From: Bacteroidales bacterium
GTDB taxonomy: Bacteria; Bacteroidota; Bacteroidia; Bacteroidales; UBA932
DNA: 64,000 bases
Assembly: GCA_029007435.1 (NCBI GenBank)
Contig: JAQXHU010000032.1
Span: forward strand, 1 to 64,000
Direction of reading: 5' to 3'
Shown: piece by piece, positions 46,631 to 56,583 of the stretch
Numbering within the stretch: position 1 is the first letter of the stretch
Layout of the letters: every line of letters begins with the position of its first letter
Translations under genes and position numbers: made by a program
Notes under the pieces: model-generated
Told to the model about the DNA's origin: nothing
Databases searched by the model: none
Seen by the model: the letters and a program-made list of their open reading frames with translations, nothing else

Positions 46631-48760
46631 ATGACAAGAAAAATACTGGCAATGGTCTCCGGCTGCGCCCTGTCGTTCGCGGCCGGACCTTTTGTGGAAG
46701 CGGACGAAGGAATGTGGCTTCCATCACTGATTTCCGGCAGAATAGCCGATATGCAGTCCAAAGGTTTCCATCTTGAAGCGAAGGACATATACGACATAAA
46801 CCAGGCATCGCTCAAAGACGCCGTAGTGCTTTTCGGCAGGGGATGTACCGGAGAAGTGATTTCCCCGGAAGGTCTCCTGCTGACCAACCACCATTGCGGT
46901 TACGGTCAGATACAGAAGCACAGCAGTGTGGAACACGATTACCTGAAGGACGGATTCTGGGCTATGTCCAGAGATGAGGAACTCCCCAACAAAGGACTGA
47001 CTGTCAGCTTCCTGGAAAGGATGGACGATGTCACAGAAGTCGTTCTGAAAGGATACGACACATCCATGTCAGAAGATGAACGGAACGCCATCGTGTCAAG
47101 AAACTCCGCCGTTCTCATAAAAAAGGCTACAGAAGGAGGAAACGGACTAAGGGCGACAGTGGAGTCACTTTACTACGGCAACCAGTATTTTATCTTCATC
47201 TATAAAGAATTTCAGGACGTCAGGCTCGTCGGGGCGCCTCCTTCCTCGATAGGCAAATTCGGAGGTGACACTGACAACTGGATGTGGCCACGCCATACAG
47301 GAGACTTCTCAATATTCAGGATTTACGCCGACAAGGACAACAATCCGGCGGCATATTCAGAAGACAACGTTCCTTACAGGCCGAAAAGATACTTCAGCAT
47401 TTCCACAAAAGGGGTCAGCGAAGGAGACTTCACTTTCGTTTACGGATTCCCCGGCAGAACACAGGAATACATTCATTCTGACGGAATCAGATACTTAGAA
47501 AACATTGGTGATCCTGAAAAAATCAAACTCAGGACTCTGAAGCTGGACATACAGAAGAAATATATGTCCTCAAGCCAGAAAGTCCGCATCCAGTATTCAT
47601 CCAAGAACGCATCAGTGGCGAACTCCTGGAAAAAATGGCAGGGAGAAGTCAGGGGTCTTGCGAAAATGCATACTGCGGACCGGAAGTCCGCGTACGAAGC
47701 TGAATTCGAGAAATGGGCTGCCGGCACTGAATATGAAGGCATTACAAGTAAACTGGCTGGGCTTTACAGAGAAATTGAGCCTTACAGTATGGCCTATGAC
47801 TTCTATACTGAGACAGCAAGGAGCATAGAACTCGCAAGATTCGCTGAAAGCATCGCGGCTTTATACAGAGCCGGCAACTTCAACAAATCCAGGATTGAGG
47901 AAACAGCCGGAACGTTCTTCAAGGATTATTACCTTCCTATAGACAAAGAGACATTCATCTCGATGATGGAGCAGTTCGGAAAGAAACTGCCTGAAGACTT
48001 AAAACCGGATTATTTCACCGATGAAATGCAAAGACACGGCAGTGCAGAAAAATGGGCAGAAGAGCTGTTCAGCAAATCCGTTTTCACGGACATAGAGACA
48101 GTTTCACGGTTAGAAGAAACTGATTCTTCAGCTGTTATGAACGACCCTGCGGTTCAGTACGGCAGACGGTTCTCGGAATGGTTCAATGAAAGCATAAGGC
48201 CTGAGATGACCAGGCTGAACAACGAGCTCCTTTTAATGTACAGGACCTATATGAAAGGACAGATGGAATTCGCCCAGGCTTCAGGAAGAGGAACAGACCA
48301 ATTCTACCCTGATGCCAATCTGACACTCAGGGTGGCTTATGGAAAAGTCAGCGGTTACTCCCCTGCCGATGGCATTGACTATCTTCCACACTCGACCATT
48401 CAGGGTATAATGGAGAAAGACAATCCGGATATTTTTGATTACAATATTCCTCAGAGGCTCAGGGACTTGTACGCATCCGGCGATTATGGAAGATGGGCCG
48501 GCGAAAGCGGTTCAGTTCCGGTATGCTTCATCGCAACGAACCATACCACAGGAGGCAATTCCGGAAGTCCTGTCATCAATGCCGACGGTGAACTTGTCGG
48601 AATCAATTTCGACAGGGTGTGGGAAGGCACTATGAGTGACCTGGAATTCGATCCTGATGTGTGCAGGAACATCGCCCTCGACATCCGCTACGTAATGTTC
48701 ACAATCGAGAAAATAGGAAATGCGTCATACCTGTTTGACGAGATGAGTTTCAGCAGGTAA
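46631..48760 (+). CDS. S46-family dipeptidyl-peptidase (DPP7/DPP11 type)
   Basis: GEVISPEGLLLTNHHCGYGQIQKHSS, DNWMWPRHTGDFSIFRIYAD, TGGNSGSPVINADGELVGINFDR; start set at MTRKILAMV. Confidence 0.94.
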   Translation: MTRKILAMVSGCALSFAAGPFVEADEGMWLPSLISGRIADMQSKGFHLEAKDIYDINQASLKDAVVLFGRGCTGEVISPEGLLLTNHHCGYGQIQKHSSVEHDYLKDGFWAMSRDEELPNKGLTVSFLERMDDVTEVVLKGYDTSMSEDERNAIVSRNSAVLIKKATEGGNGLRATVESLYYGNQYFIFIYKEFQDVRLVGAPPSSIGKFGGDTDNWMWPRHTGDFSIFRIYADKDNNPAAYSEDNVPYRPKRYFSISTKGVSEGDFTFVYGFPGRTQEYIHSDGIRYLENIGDPEKIKLRTLKLDIQKKYMSSSQKVRIQYSSKNASVANSWKKWQGEVRGLAKMHTADRKSAYEAEFEKWAAGTEYEGITSKLAGLYREIEPYSMAYDFYTETARSIELARFAESIAALYRAGNFNKSRIEETAGTFFKDYYLPIDKETFISMMEQFGKKLPEDLKPDYFTDEMQRHGSAEKWAEELFSKSVFTDIETVSRLEETDSSAVMNDPAVQYGRRFSEWFNESIRPEMTRLNNELLLMYRTYMKGQMEFAQASGRGTDQFYPDANLTLRVAYGKVSGYSPADGIDYLPHSTIQGIMEKDNPDIFDYNIPQRLRDLYASGDYGRWAGESGSVPVCFIATNHTTGGNSGSPVINADGELVGINFDRVWEGTMSDLEFDPDVCRNIALDIRYVMFTIEKIGNASYLFDEMSFSR

Positions 48761-49588
48761 ACTTTTTCTGTAGTCTGACGGAGACATACCGTAATACTGT
48801 TTGAAATACCTTCCGAAAAACGACTGGTTCGGGAATCCGAGCCGGTAGGACACGTCTTTTATGCTGTTCTTGGGGTCATCGAGCAGATGGCAGGCTTCGT
48901 CAATCACTACCACTGATATCCACTGCTGCGCTGAGCGCCCGGTTCCTGCCTTGATAATGGATGAGAAATAGCGCGGTGTGAGGCATTGTTCCTGTGCATA
49001 GAACGAGACTTCCCTGCTCTTTGTGTAGTTCTTGTACAGAGACTGCATAAAATTCTGGAATACAACATCTTTCCTGTCCTGGCGTATTGGACTGGACGGA
49101 GTGCTCGAGAAGTATTCGTACATTATCTGGAAACAGAGAGCGCGGGCAAGCGAGCTTAGAAGCTGGAACATCACAGGGTCTTCAGCCAGGCCTTTCCTCG
49201 AATTGATGGCTGAAATCATCTCATCCACCCTGACCTTGCCTTCTTCTGAAAGGCTCATACACGGATGTTCCTTCACATACAGGTAATTATATGCGTTTGC
49301 CACTACGTGAAGCGAAGAATAGACAAAAGAGAAATCCGCAACCCCGATAATGCCTTCGAGGTCATCACTTATGCTGTGGATATACAGTTCACAGAACGGA
49401 AGATAAACAAAGATGTCATTTTCTTTTACAAGATATGACTTCCCTTCGAACACAATCTCCAAAAAGCCTTTTTTGCAATAAAAGAAACCGTTCTTGTCGG
49501 TATGTACAATCCGTCCTTTTATCTCAATATCTGACTTTTTGACGTCAAAAAGGCCCATTTCCGGGAAATCATTGAAAGAATTTGTCAT
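48725..49588 (-). CDS. AraC-family transcriptional regulator
   Basis: C-terminal HTH: LTPRYFSSIIKAGTGRSAQQWI...LLDDPKNSIKDVSYRLGFPNQSFFGRYFKQYYGMSPSDYRK; start set at MTNSFNDFPEMG. Confidence 0.9.
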   Translation of the reverse strand: MTNSFNDFPEMGLFDVKKSDIEIKGRIVHTDKNGFFYCKKGFLEIVFEGKSYLVKENDIFVYLPFCELYIHSISDDLEGIIGVADFSFVYSSLHVVANAYNYLYVKEHPCMSLSEEGKVRVDEMISAINSRKGLAEDPVMFQLLSSLARALCFQIMYEYFSSTPSSPIRQDRKDVVFQNFMQSLYKNYTKSREVSFYAQEQCLTPRYFSSIIKAGTGRSAQQWISVVVIDEACHLLDDPKNSIKDVSYRLGFPNQSFFGRYFKQYYGMSPSDYRKSLPAETHLVKQV

Positions 49589-49777
49589 ATTATAATACAA
49601 TATTAATAAGCAAACAATACAAATTAACAAAGTTTTTGTCTTAAAACCGCAAAAACATCCAAACCACAGAGGCAAAACTGTACAAATGGAACAATAATAA
49701 GACCATTTCAACATCATATCGTCACCGGAGTGACCTAATTTTTGCAGTGTTTGTCTCATTCGTACAATGATGAAATT

Positions 49778-50872
49778 ATGATAATGAAAAGAACAGAAAG
49801 AATCATCCGTGCGGCAGGCGCGGCAAAAACCGCTGCGATTGCGGTCATATTGGCATTGACATTGACTTCCTGCCAGGAAAGAAACAGGACCGCAGTCAAG
49901 ACAGCAGTAGTCAAAGTGGACTTAGTCAAAGCCTATGGAATAGACGAGCGGATTGAGTTTCCGGGCAGGGTGACCGCCGCCAAAGAAGTCAACCTGGCTT
50001 TCAGAGTACCCGGAACATTGCAGAGAATCAATTTCAAAGAAGGAGATTATGTCAGGCAAGGCGCCATTTTGGCAGAACTTGATGACAGGGACTATAAAGT
50101 CCAGCTCGCCGCCACCCAGGCTGAATACGACAACATCAAAGCCGACGCCGAGAGGGTTTTCGCACTTTACCGTGACAGTGCGGTGACAGCATCCAATTAT
50201 GACAAAGCGAGATACGGACTTGAACAGATTACCGCCAAACTCGAGAACGCAAGGAATCAGTTGGCTGACACCAAACTCACAGCTCCATTCTCCGGCAAGA
50301 TACAGAAAACATATTATGACGCCCCGGCTGTCATAGGCGCGGGAATGCCTGCGATATGCTTCATTTCCAGCGATGCTCCCGAGATTGAGATAAATATTCC
50401 AGGCTCTGAATACACAAGATTCAGTGACTACGCAGGATTCGAGGCAAGTTTCGATTTCATTGAAGACAGGCACATACCGCTCAGATTCATAAGCGTAAGC
50501 CCGAAAGCAAATGCAAACCAGTTATATACTGTCAGGCTGGGACTTCCTTCATCAGAGGGAGTCGCTCCCGGAATGAACACAATGGTCAGCATAAGATTCC
50601 GCCCGTCTGCTGATGGAAGGACGGAAATACCCGCGACCGCCCTGTTCAGCTGCGACGGGGAGAGTTGCGTGTGGATTCTCGAAGAAGACAGCACGGTATC
50701 CGCAAGAAATGTGAAAATCGAGAGCCTGCATACCGACGGAACGGCTGTCATCGGATACGGCCTGAATCCGGGAGAGACTGTTGTCATATCCGGGACTCAC
50801 CAGATTAAAGACGGGGAGAAGGTCAGAATCCTGGAGAAGGCTTCTAAAACCAATATAGGAGGTCTGTTATGA
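49778..50872 (+). CDS. RND efflux periplasmic adaptor subunit
   Basis: Lipobox LTSC; FPGRVTAAKEVNLAFRVPGTLQRINFKEGDYVRQGAILAELDDRDY. Confidence 0.93.
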   Translation: MIMKRTERIIRAAGAAKTAAIAVILALTLTSCQERNRTAVKTAVVKVDLVKAYGIDERIEFPGRVTAAKEVNLAFRVPGTLQRINFKEGDYVRQGAILAELDDRDYKVQLAATQAEYDNIKADAERVFALYRDSAVTASNYDKARYGLEQITAKLENARNQLADTKLTAPFSGKIQKTYYDAPAVIGAGMPAICFISSDAPEIEINIPGSEYTRFSDYAGFEASFDFIEDRHIPLRFISVSPKANANQLYTVRLGLPSSEGVAPGMNTMVSIRFRPSADGRTEIPATALFSCDGESCVWILEEDSTVSARNVKIESLHTDGTAVIGYGLNPGETVVISGTHQIKDGEKVRILEKASKTNIGGLL

Positions 50873-53800
50873 ATATAGATTTCGGCAAATGGGCTTTCAG
50901 GAACAGCAAGCTGATATATTTCCTGATAGCCGTCCTGCTCGTTGGGGGCGCCCTGTCAGCATACGATATGAGCAAACTCGAAGACCCGGAAATAAAAGTG
51001 AAGAAAGCAATGGTGGTCGCGACATATCCGGGAGCCTCAGCGCACGAGATGGAAATGGAAGTTTGCGACCCTCTTGAAAAAAGTATCCTCTCTATAGGAG
51101 ACGTTGACAAGGTTCATAGCTATTCATACAACGACCTTGTAATCATTGACATAGATCTGAAAAGCACGACCAGGGACGAAGATGTGGAGCAATGCTGGGA
51201 CCTGCTCAGGCGAAAAGTTAACGATACGGCCGCAGGGCTTCCGGATGGAGTCACCGCAATGGTCCAGGACGATTTCGGCCTTGTGTATGGAATGATGTAC
51301 GCCCTTACTGCTGACGGCCTTGACGAAGAGGAGCTCTCAGACTACGCCAGACTGCTGAAAAGAGAAATCGGCAATGTTCCCGGAGTGGCGAGAGTGAACA
51401 TCTACGGAGAGAGAGAAGAGTGCATCAATATTTCTATAAGGACCGACAAAATGGCGACCCTCGGAGTGTCTCCGGCAGAAATCCTTTCCACTCTGAACGG
51501 GCAGAACAACATTTACTACGCCGGGTATTATGACAACGGGGACGACCGCATAAGGGTGACTGTCAGTGACAAGTTCAGAACAGCTGCCCAGATTGGAAAT
51601 ATGGTGATCCAGGGTCACGAGGACGACCAGCTCAGGCTGAAGGATATAGCTGTTGTAGAGCACGGGTGGGCCACTCCGGTCAGGAACTCTATGCTGTACA
51701 ATGACCAGAGGGCCCTGGGCATCGCCGTGGCTGCCGCATCAGGGACAGACATCGTGAAAGTGGGCGATGCTGTGGAGAAACGTCTCGACGAACTAAATGA
51801 CGAACGTCTCCCTTCCGGAATGGAATGCCACAAAGTATTCTGCCAGCCGGACAGAGTGACTGACTCATTGATGACTTTCCTGGTGAATCTTGTCGAATCG
51901 GTCCTGATTGTCGTGGCGATACTTATGGTCACAATGGGCTTCAGAAGCGGTCTGATAATCGGCATCAGCCTGATAATGATTGTTATAGGATCATTCCTGT
52001 TCCTTGGTTTCTTGGATGGCACAATGCAGCGTGTGTCTCTTGCCGCATTCATTTTCGCTATGGGAATGCTTGTGGACAACGCCATCGTCATTGTGGACGG
52101 CATACTTGTTGATCTCAAACTGGGCAAGCCAAGGCAGGAGGCGATGACCGACATAGGCAAGAAAACAGCAATGCCGCTTCTCGGAGCCACACTCATTGCA
52201 ATCCTGTCATTCCTTCCGATTTTCCTTTCGCCCGACACTGCGGGAGTATATGTCAGAGACCTGTTCATCGTCCTGGCAGTCTCCCTGCTGCTCAGCTGGA
52301 TCCTCGCTTTGGTGCACGTCCCGCTGATGGCTGACTCTATGCTGAAAGGCAAAAAGTATTCGAAAGAGGAAGGGGCCACCGATGAGGACAGCCTGTACAA
52401 AGGATGGATTTACAGAGCATTGCGCAAGTCATTGACATTTGCGCTGAAACACCGCGTCCTGACAGTCGGCGCCGCGCTGGGCCTGCTGGCGCTCACCTAT
52501 CTTGGCTACGGGCATATGAAGCAGGGATTCTTTCCTGATATGGTTTATGACCAGCTTTATATGGAATACAAGCTTCCGGAGGGAACAAATTCAACGAAAG
52601 TGGCTGAAGACCTTACTGAGATCCGGCATTGGCTTCAGGAGCGGGATGAAATCGGGGACATCACCACATCAATCGGTGGAACTCCGGCACGCTACAATCT
52701 GGTCCGCAGCATAGCGACTCCGTCCCTTTCCTATGGCGAGCTGATTATCAACTTCAAGAGTCCGGAAGCGCTTGAGGCAAATATGGACGAGATTCAGCGC
52801 GAACTGGAGGAAATGTATCCGGATGCCTATCTCAAACTCAAGAGATACAATATTATGTACAAGAAATATCCGGTCGAGCTTATGTTCTCCGGTCCAGATC
52901 CGGCTGTGCTTCACGAACTTGCGGACTCGGCGATGAGGATTATGAGAAGCACTCCGGAAATATGCCAGGTAACGACCGACTGGGAACCGGCTGTGCCAGT
53001 GCTGAATATAGATTATGACCAGCCGGCGGCAAGGCGTTCAGGACTGAGCAGGCAGGATGTGTCGCTGTCAATGCTGACCGCTTCCGGAGGGCTGCCTGTG
53101 GGCACTTTCTATGACGGAATCCACAAGAACACCATATATGTAAAATGCACCGACAGTGACGGACAGGCCGTGGACAATCTTGAGAATGTGCCTCTGTTCC
53201 AGATGATTCCGGATATGAGAAACACCTTCTCCGAGGAGAATATGATGAAACTCAGGAACGGCACACTTGACAAGGGAGACCTCGTCGAATCAGCTTTCCA
53301 GACAGTTCCGCTCAAACAGATATGTCCTGAAATTGAAGTCAGATGGGAGGACCCTGTAGTCCCGAGATTCAACAGACAGAGAACCCAGACTGTTATGTGC
53401 TCACCTGTTCCTGGCATTGAGACCGAAAAAGCCAGAAAGATTATCGCATCACAGATAGAGGCTATTGATCTTCCGGCCGGATATTCAATCAGGTGGGAAG
53501 GAGAGAAAGGAGCGAGCGATGAGACTATGAGCAACCTGTTCGCCAATGTCCCGTTAGGAGTTGTCCTCATAATCGCTATGCTGATACTTCTCTTCGGAGA
53601 CTACAGGAAGCCCGCAGTGATTCTATGCTGCGTGCCGCTTTTGGCAATCGGGGTCGTGGCAGCTATGCTGCTGACAGGAAAAGCCTTCACGTTCTGTGCG
53701 ATTGTGGGGGCATTAGGTCTCGTGGGAATGATGATGAAGAACTGCATCGTGCTGATGGATGAAATAGGAGCACAGATCGCGAGCGGAAAAGACCCGTCTG

Positions 53801-54009
53801 AAGCTCTTATATCCAGTTCCGAGAGCCGTCTCCGTCCCGTGATTATGGCTTCTATGACCACAGTGCTCGGAATGATTCCATTGGTGAACGACGCAATGTT
53901 CGGCTCGATGGCAGTGACAATTATGGGTGGCCTTCTGTTCAGCACAATAGCGACCCTGTTCTTCGTTCCGGTGCTGTACGCTATGTTTTTCAGGATCAAA
54001 ACGAAATAA
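50869..54009 (+). CDS. RND efflux transporter permease (AcrB/HAE1 type)
   Basis: 1046 aa; SMTTVLGMIPLV, GMLVDNAIVIVDGI, duplicated RND architecture; ATG overlaps the adaptor stop. Confidence 0.97.
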   Translation: MNIDFGKWAFRNSKLIYFLIAVLLVGGALSAYDMSKLEDPEIKVKKAMVVATYPGASAHEMEMEVCDPLEKSILSIGDVDKVHSYSYNDLVIIDIDLKSTTRDEDVEQCWDLLRRKVNDTAAGLPDGVTAMVQDDFGLVYGMMYALTADGLDEEELSDYARLLKREIGNVPGVARVNIYGEREECINISIRTDKMATLGVSPAEILSTLNGQNNIYYAGYYDNGDDRIRVTVSDKFRTAAQIGNMVIQGHEDDQLRLKDIAVVEHGWATPVRNSMLYNDQRALGIAVAAASGTDIVKVGDAVEKRLDELNDERLPSGMECHKVFCQPDRVTDSLMTFLVNLVESVLIVVAILMVTMGFRSGLIIGISLIMIVIGSFLFLGFLDGTMQRVSLAAFIFAMGMLVDNAIVIVDGILVDLKLGKPRQEAMTDIGKKTAMPLLGATLIAILSFLPIFLSPDTAGVYVRDLFIVLAVSLLLSWILALVHVPLMADSMLKGKKYSKEEGATDEDSLYKGWIYRALRKSLTFALKHRVLTVGAALGLLALTYLGYGHMKQGFFPDMVYDQLYMEYKLPEGTNSTKVAEDLTEIRHWLQERDEIGDITTSIGGTPARYNLVRSIATPSLSYGELIINFKSPEALEANMDEIQRELEEMYPDAYLKLKRYNIMYKKYPVELMFSGPDPAVLHELADSAMRIMRSTPEICQVTTDWEPAVPVLNIDYDQPAARRSGLSRQDVSLSMLTASGGLPVGTFYDGIHKNTIYVKCTDSDGQAVDNLENVPLFQMIPDMRNTFSEENMMKLRNGTLDKGDLVESAFQTVPLKQICPEIEVRWEDPVVPRFNRQRTQTVMCSPVPGIETEKARKIIASQIEAIDLPAGYSIRWEGEKGASDETMSNLFANVPLGVVLIIAMLILLFGDYRKPAVILCCVPLLAIGVVAAMLLTGKAFTFCAIVGALGLVGMMMKNCIVLMDEIGAQIASGKDPSEALISSSESRLRPVIMASMTTVLGMIPLVNDAMFGSMAVTIMGGLLFSTIATLFFVPVLYAMFFRIKTK

Positions 54010-54015
54010 ACAGTA

Positions 54016-54046
54016 TTTGAAAATAGATACGGAATTTGTAAATTTG
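54016..54046 (+). promoter_or_regulatory. Bacteroidota-type promoter for ferritin
   Basis: TTTG (54016-54019), 19-nt spacer, TAAATTTG (54039-54046). Confidence 0.6.
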
Positions 54047-54087
54047 CACTCCACTTCGAATTTATAATCTTTAAAAATAAATTTATT

Positions 54088-54573
54088 ATGATCAGCAAGA
54101 AAATGCAGGAGGCGATAAATGCCCAGATCAATGCGGAAATGTGGTCCGCATATCTCTATCTCGCAATGTCTATGGACGCAACCGACAAAGGCCTGAAAGG
54201 CGTGGCCCACTGGTTCCGCAAGCAGTACGACGAGGAAATGCAGCACGCATTCAAATTTGTCGGATATCTCGGTGAGCAGCTTGCAAAAGTTGAGCTCAAG
54301 CCTATCGCAGAAGTTCCTACGACCTGGTGCTGCGCCAAAAAAATGTTCGAGGAGACCCTTGAGCACGAGAAAAAAGTCACCGCTATGATCCACGCCCTCT
54401 GCGACCTCGCTGCTGAAGAAAAAGACTATGCCACAGCGAATATGCTCCAGTGGTATGTGAACGAGCAGGTTGAAGAGGAGGCCTCCGCACAGGAAATCCT
54501 TGAGGCTCTTGAGTTTGTAGGAGAAGACAAGGCTGCGTTCTATATGTTTGACAAAGGTCTCGCAGCAAGATAG
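54088..54573 (+). CDS. Non-heme ferritin
   Basis: MISKKMQEAINAQINAEMWSAYLYLAMSMDATDKGLKGVAHWFRKQYDEEMQHAFKF ferroxidase-site ligands. Confidence 0.95.
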   Translation: MISKKMQEAINAQINAEMWSAYLYLAMSMDATDKGLKGVAHWFRKQYDEEMQHAFKFVGYLGEQLAKVELKPIAEVPTTWCCAKKMFEETLEHEKKVTAMIHALCDLAAEEKDYATANMLQWYVNEQVEEEASAQEILEALEFVGEDKAAFYMFDKGLAAR

Positions 54574-54597
54574 ACAAGCTGCTTTAAACCAATATGG

Positions 54598-54629
54598 ACT
54601 CTGGCTGTTCCGCTACGGACAGTCAGAGT
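54598..54629. terminator. Bidirectional intrinsic terminator for ferritin, overlapping the helicase stop codon
   Basis: ACTCTGGCTGT...ACAGTCAGAGT followed by TTTTTT; helicase TGA lies at 54625-54623. Confidence 0.65.
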
Positions 54630-56536
54630 TTTTTCATTGATTTCAACTTCCTGGCAAGTGCCTTGAGAGTAGAGGAAGGAGCGAGTTCGCACTTTGTCTT
54701 CACACTGCTGAACAGTTCCGCACTGAAATCCTCCTGAATGAGCTTTCTGTAAAGCGTCAACCTGAATATCAGCTCTTTTGCGAAGGCCGTGGCGGATTCC
54801 CTGAACGCAGCCCGGATTTCCTTGTCCCCAATCTCAAGCAAAAGAAGAGGAGATATACCATTGGCGAATCCGGATGCTTTCCCTTCAAAATATTCAGCCG
54901 CCTTGCGGATACGCTCATCCATCAGCCTCTCCCTGTCATTTTCATCGGAAGAAGGGTTCGCGGCGATTCTGCGTATCTGGTTCTGGAAACGGACAGCCAC
55001 ATCTGCCAGTTCGTTCACTTCTTTCCGGCCATAATCCGCCTTGTCCAGGACATTGGAGGTTATTACAGAAAACAGATTCTTACGTTCATCTGCGATTATC
55101 TTGTCAACCTTGTAATAGAGTGACCTGAGTCTCTTGAGATCAAAACTCTCACAGATTCTGTCCACTACAAAAGCCTTTCTGAAGCCGCACAGAGCACCCT
55201 CGGCGACATTTTCAGGTGTATAAGTACCCTCGAATGCAGCCACTTCCAAATTGGAGAAAGTGCAGTTGCGGGTGATTGGGGTGGAGAGGACTATGCCTTC
55301 AAGAGTACGGCATCTTGACAATGCCACATAAACCTGGCCGAAAGAAAATGCCGAACCGGCGTCTATCACCACCCTGTCAAAAGTGAGTCCCTGACTTTTA
55401 TGTATGGTAATTGCCCAGGCCGGACGGAGCGGATATTGAGTGAATGAGCCTTCCACAGCCGCCTTTATCTCATTGTCCTCCGGATCTATCTCATATTTGA
55501 TATTTTCCCATCTCTCCTTCGAGACACAAATCTCATCACCTTTCTCATCAACCACTATGATATGTGGTTTGACAGATTTAAGGTATCCGATTTTGCCGTT
55601 GTAATACCTTGCATCGCCGGAAGTATCGTTCCTTGTGAACATTACCTGAGCTCCAGCCTTGAGGCAGAGTTCGGTATCTGCCGGATAAGCGCTTTCCGGA
55701 TAATTCCCGTCAATAGCGGCCTTGAAAACAGCCGGCTCGCCGGGAAGAGCGTCCATCCTTGCCTTGTTCACCGAGTCCGCCTGATAGTTGTGAGTGGTGA
55801 GCCTGATCCATCGCTCATTTTCTGGAGGTATGAATTTCCGGTCCAGCCTCCGGTTGAGCAGTTCGAGAGTCTCCTGTGAAGGCCTGCCAGTCCGGATATC
55901 GTTCAGCAATGAAGTGAATACTGCGTCACTCTGGCGGTGAATCTTCTCAAGTTCCACAACAATGTACCTGAGACTGCGCATCGCTTTGGAATTGAAGAAG
56001 AATGGAGAAGGATACACCTGCTCCATATACGGTTTCTCCGCATCGGTTACAACAGGAGGAAGCTGCTGTATATCCCCTATCATAAGGAGCTGCACCCCAC
56101 CGAACGGCAAAGTGTTTTTGCGATATCTCTTCAAAGTCGCATCCACCGCATCGAGTATATCGGCGCGGACCATTGAGATCTCATCAATTATGAGCAACTC
56201 GAGAGTCCTGAGAATACGTATCCGCTCCTTCTTCAGGGAACGCTGATGTTCCGGGAGCTGATACTCTGTCACAAGTTCCTTCACATCAGGCAGATAAGGA
56301 GATAGAGGCAACTGAAAGAATGAATGTATCGTCACTCCTCCTGCATTTACCGCTGCCACCCCGGTCGGAGCCACCACAGCACACCTTTTGCGTGTGGATG
56401 ATACAATGTGTTTCAGGAATGTCGTTTTGCCCGTACCTGCCTTTCCGGTCAGGAACACCGACACCCCGGTCTCTTCAACATATTTTTCAGCAAGGATGAA
56501 CCTGCTGTCCTTCTCCACCTTCACTGACCTGGCCAT
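54623..56536 (-). CDS. PIF1/RecD-like ATP-dependent helicase
   Basis: FLTGKAGTGKTTFLKHIV Walker A, LLIIDEISMVRADILDAVD Walker B, LRPAWAITIHKSQGLTFDRVVID motif V/VI. Confidence 0.93.
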   Translation of the reverse strand: MARSVKVEKDSRFILAEKYVEETGVSVFLTGKAGTGKTTFLKHIVSSTRKRCAVVAPTGVAAVNAGGVTIHSFFQLPLSPYLPDVKELVTEYQLPEHQRSLKKERIRILRTLELLIIDEISMVRADILDAVDATLKRYRKNTLPFGGVQLLMIGDIQQLPPVVTDAEKPYMEQVYPSPFFFNSKAMRSLRYIVVELEKIHRQSDAVFTSLLNDIRTGRPSQETLELLNRRLDRKFIPPENERWIRLTTHNYQADSVNKARMDALPGEPAVFKAAIDGNYPESAYPADTELCLKAGAQVMFTRNDTSGDARYYNGKIGYLKSVKPHIIVVDEKGDEICVSKERWENIKYEIDPEDNEIKAAVEGSFTQYPLRPAWAITIHKSQGLTFDRVVIDAGSAFSFGQVYVALSRCRTLEGIVLSTPITRNCTFSNLEVAAFEGTYTPENVAEGALCGFRKAFVVDRICESFDLKRLRSLYYKVDKIIADERKNLFSVITSNVLDKADYGRKEVNELADVAVRFQNQIRRIAANPSSDENDRERLMDERIRKAAEYFEGKASGFANGISPLLLLEIGDKEIRAAFRESATAFAKELIFRLTLYRKLIQEDFSAELFSSVKTKCELAPSSTLKALARKLKSMKKL

Positions 56537-56583
56537 ATACTATTGCGCATTGTCAGTGCAAGATAGTGAATTCAGGCCGGATT

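Noticed and set aside
51615-52400. 261-aa ORF (minus) opposite the RND permease
   Set aside because: Antisense shadow ORF of a well-conserved permease
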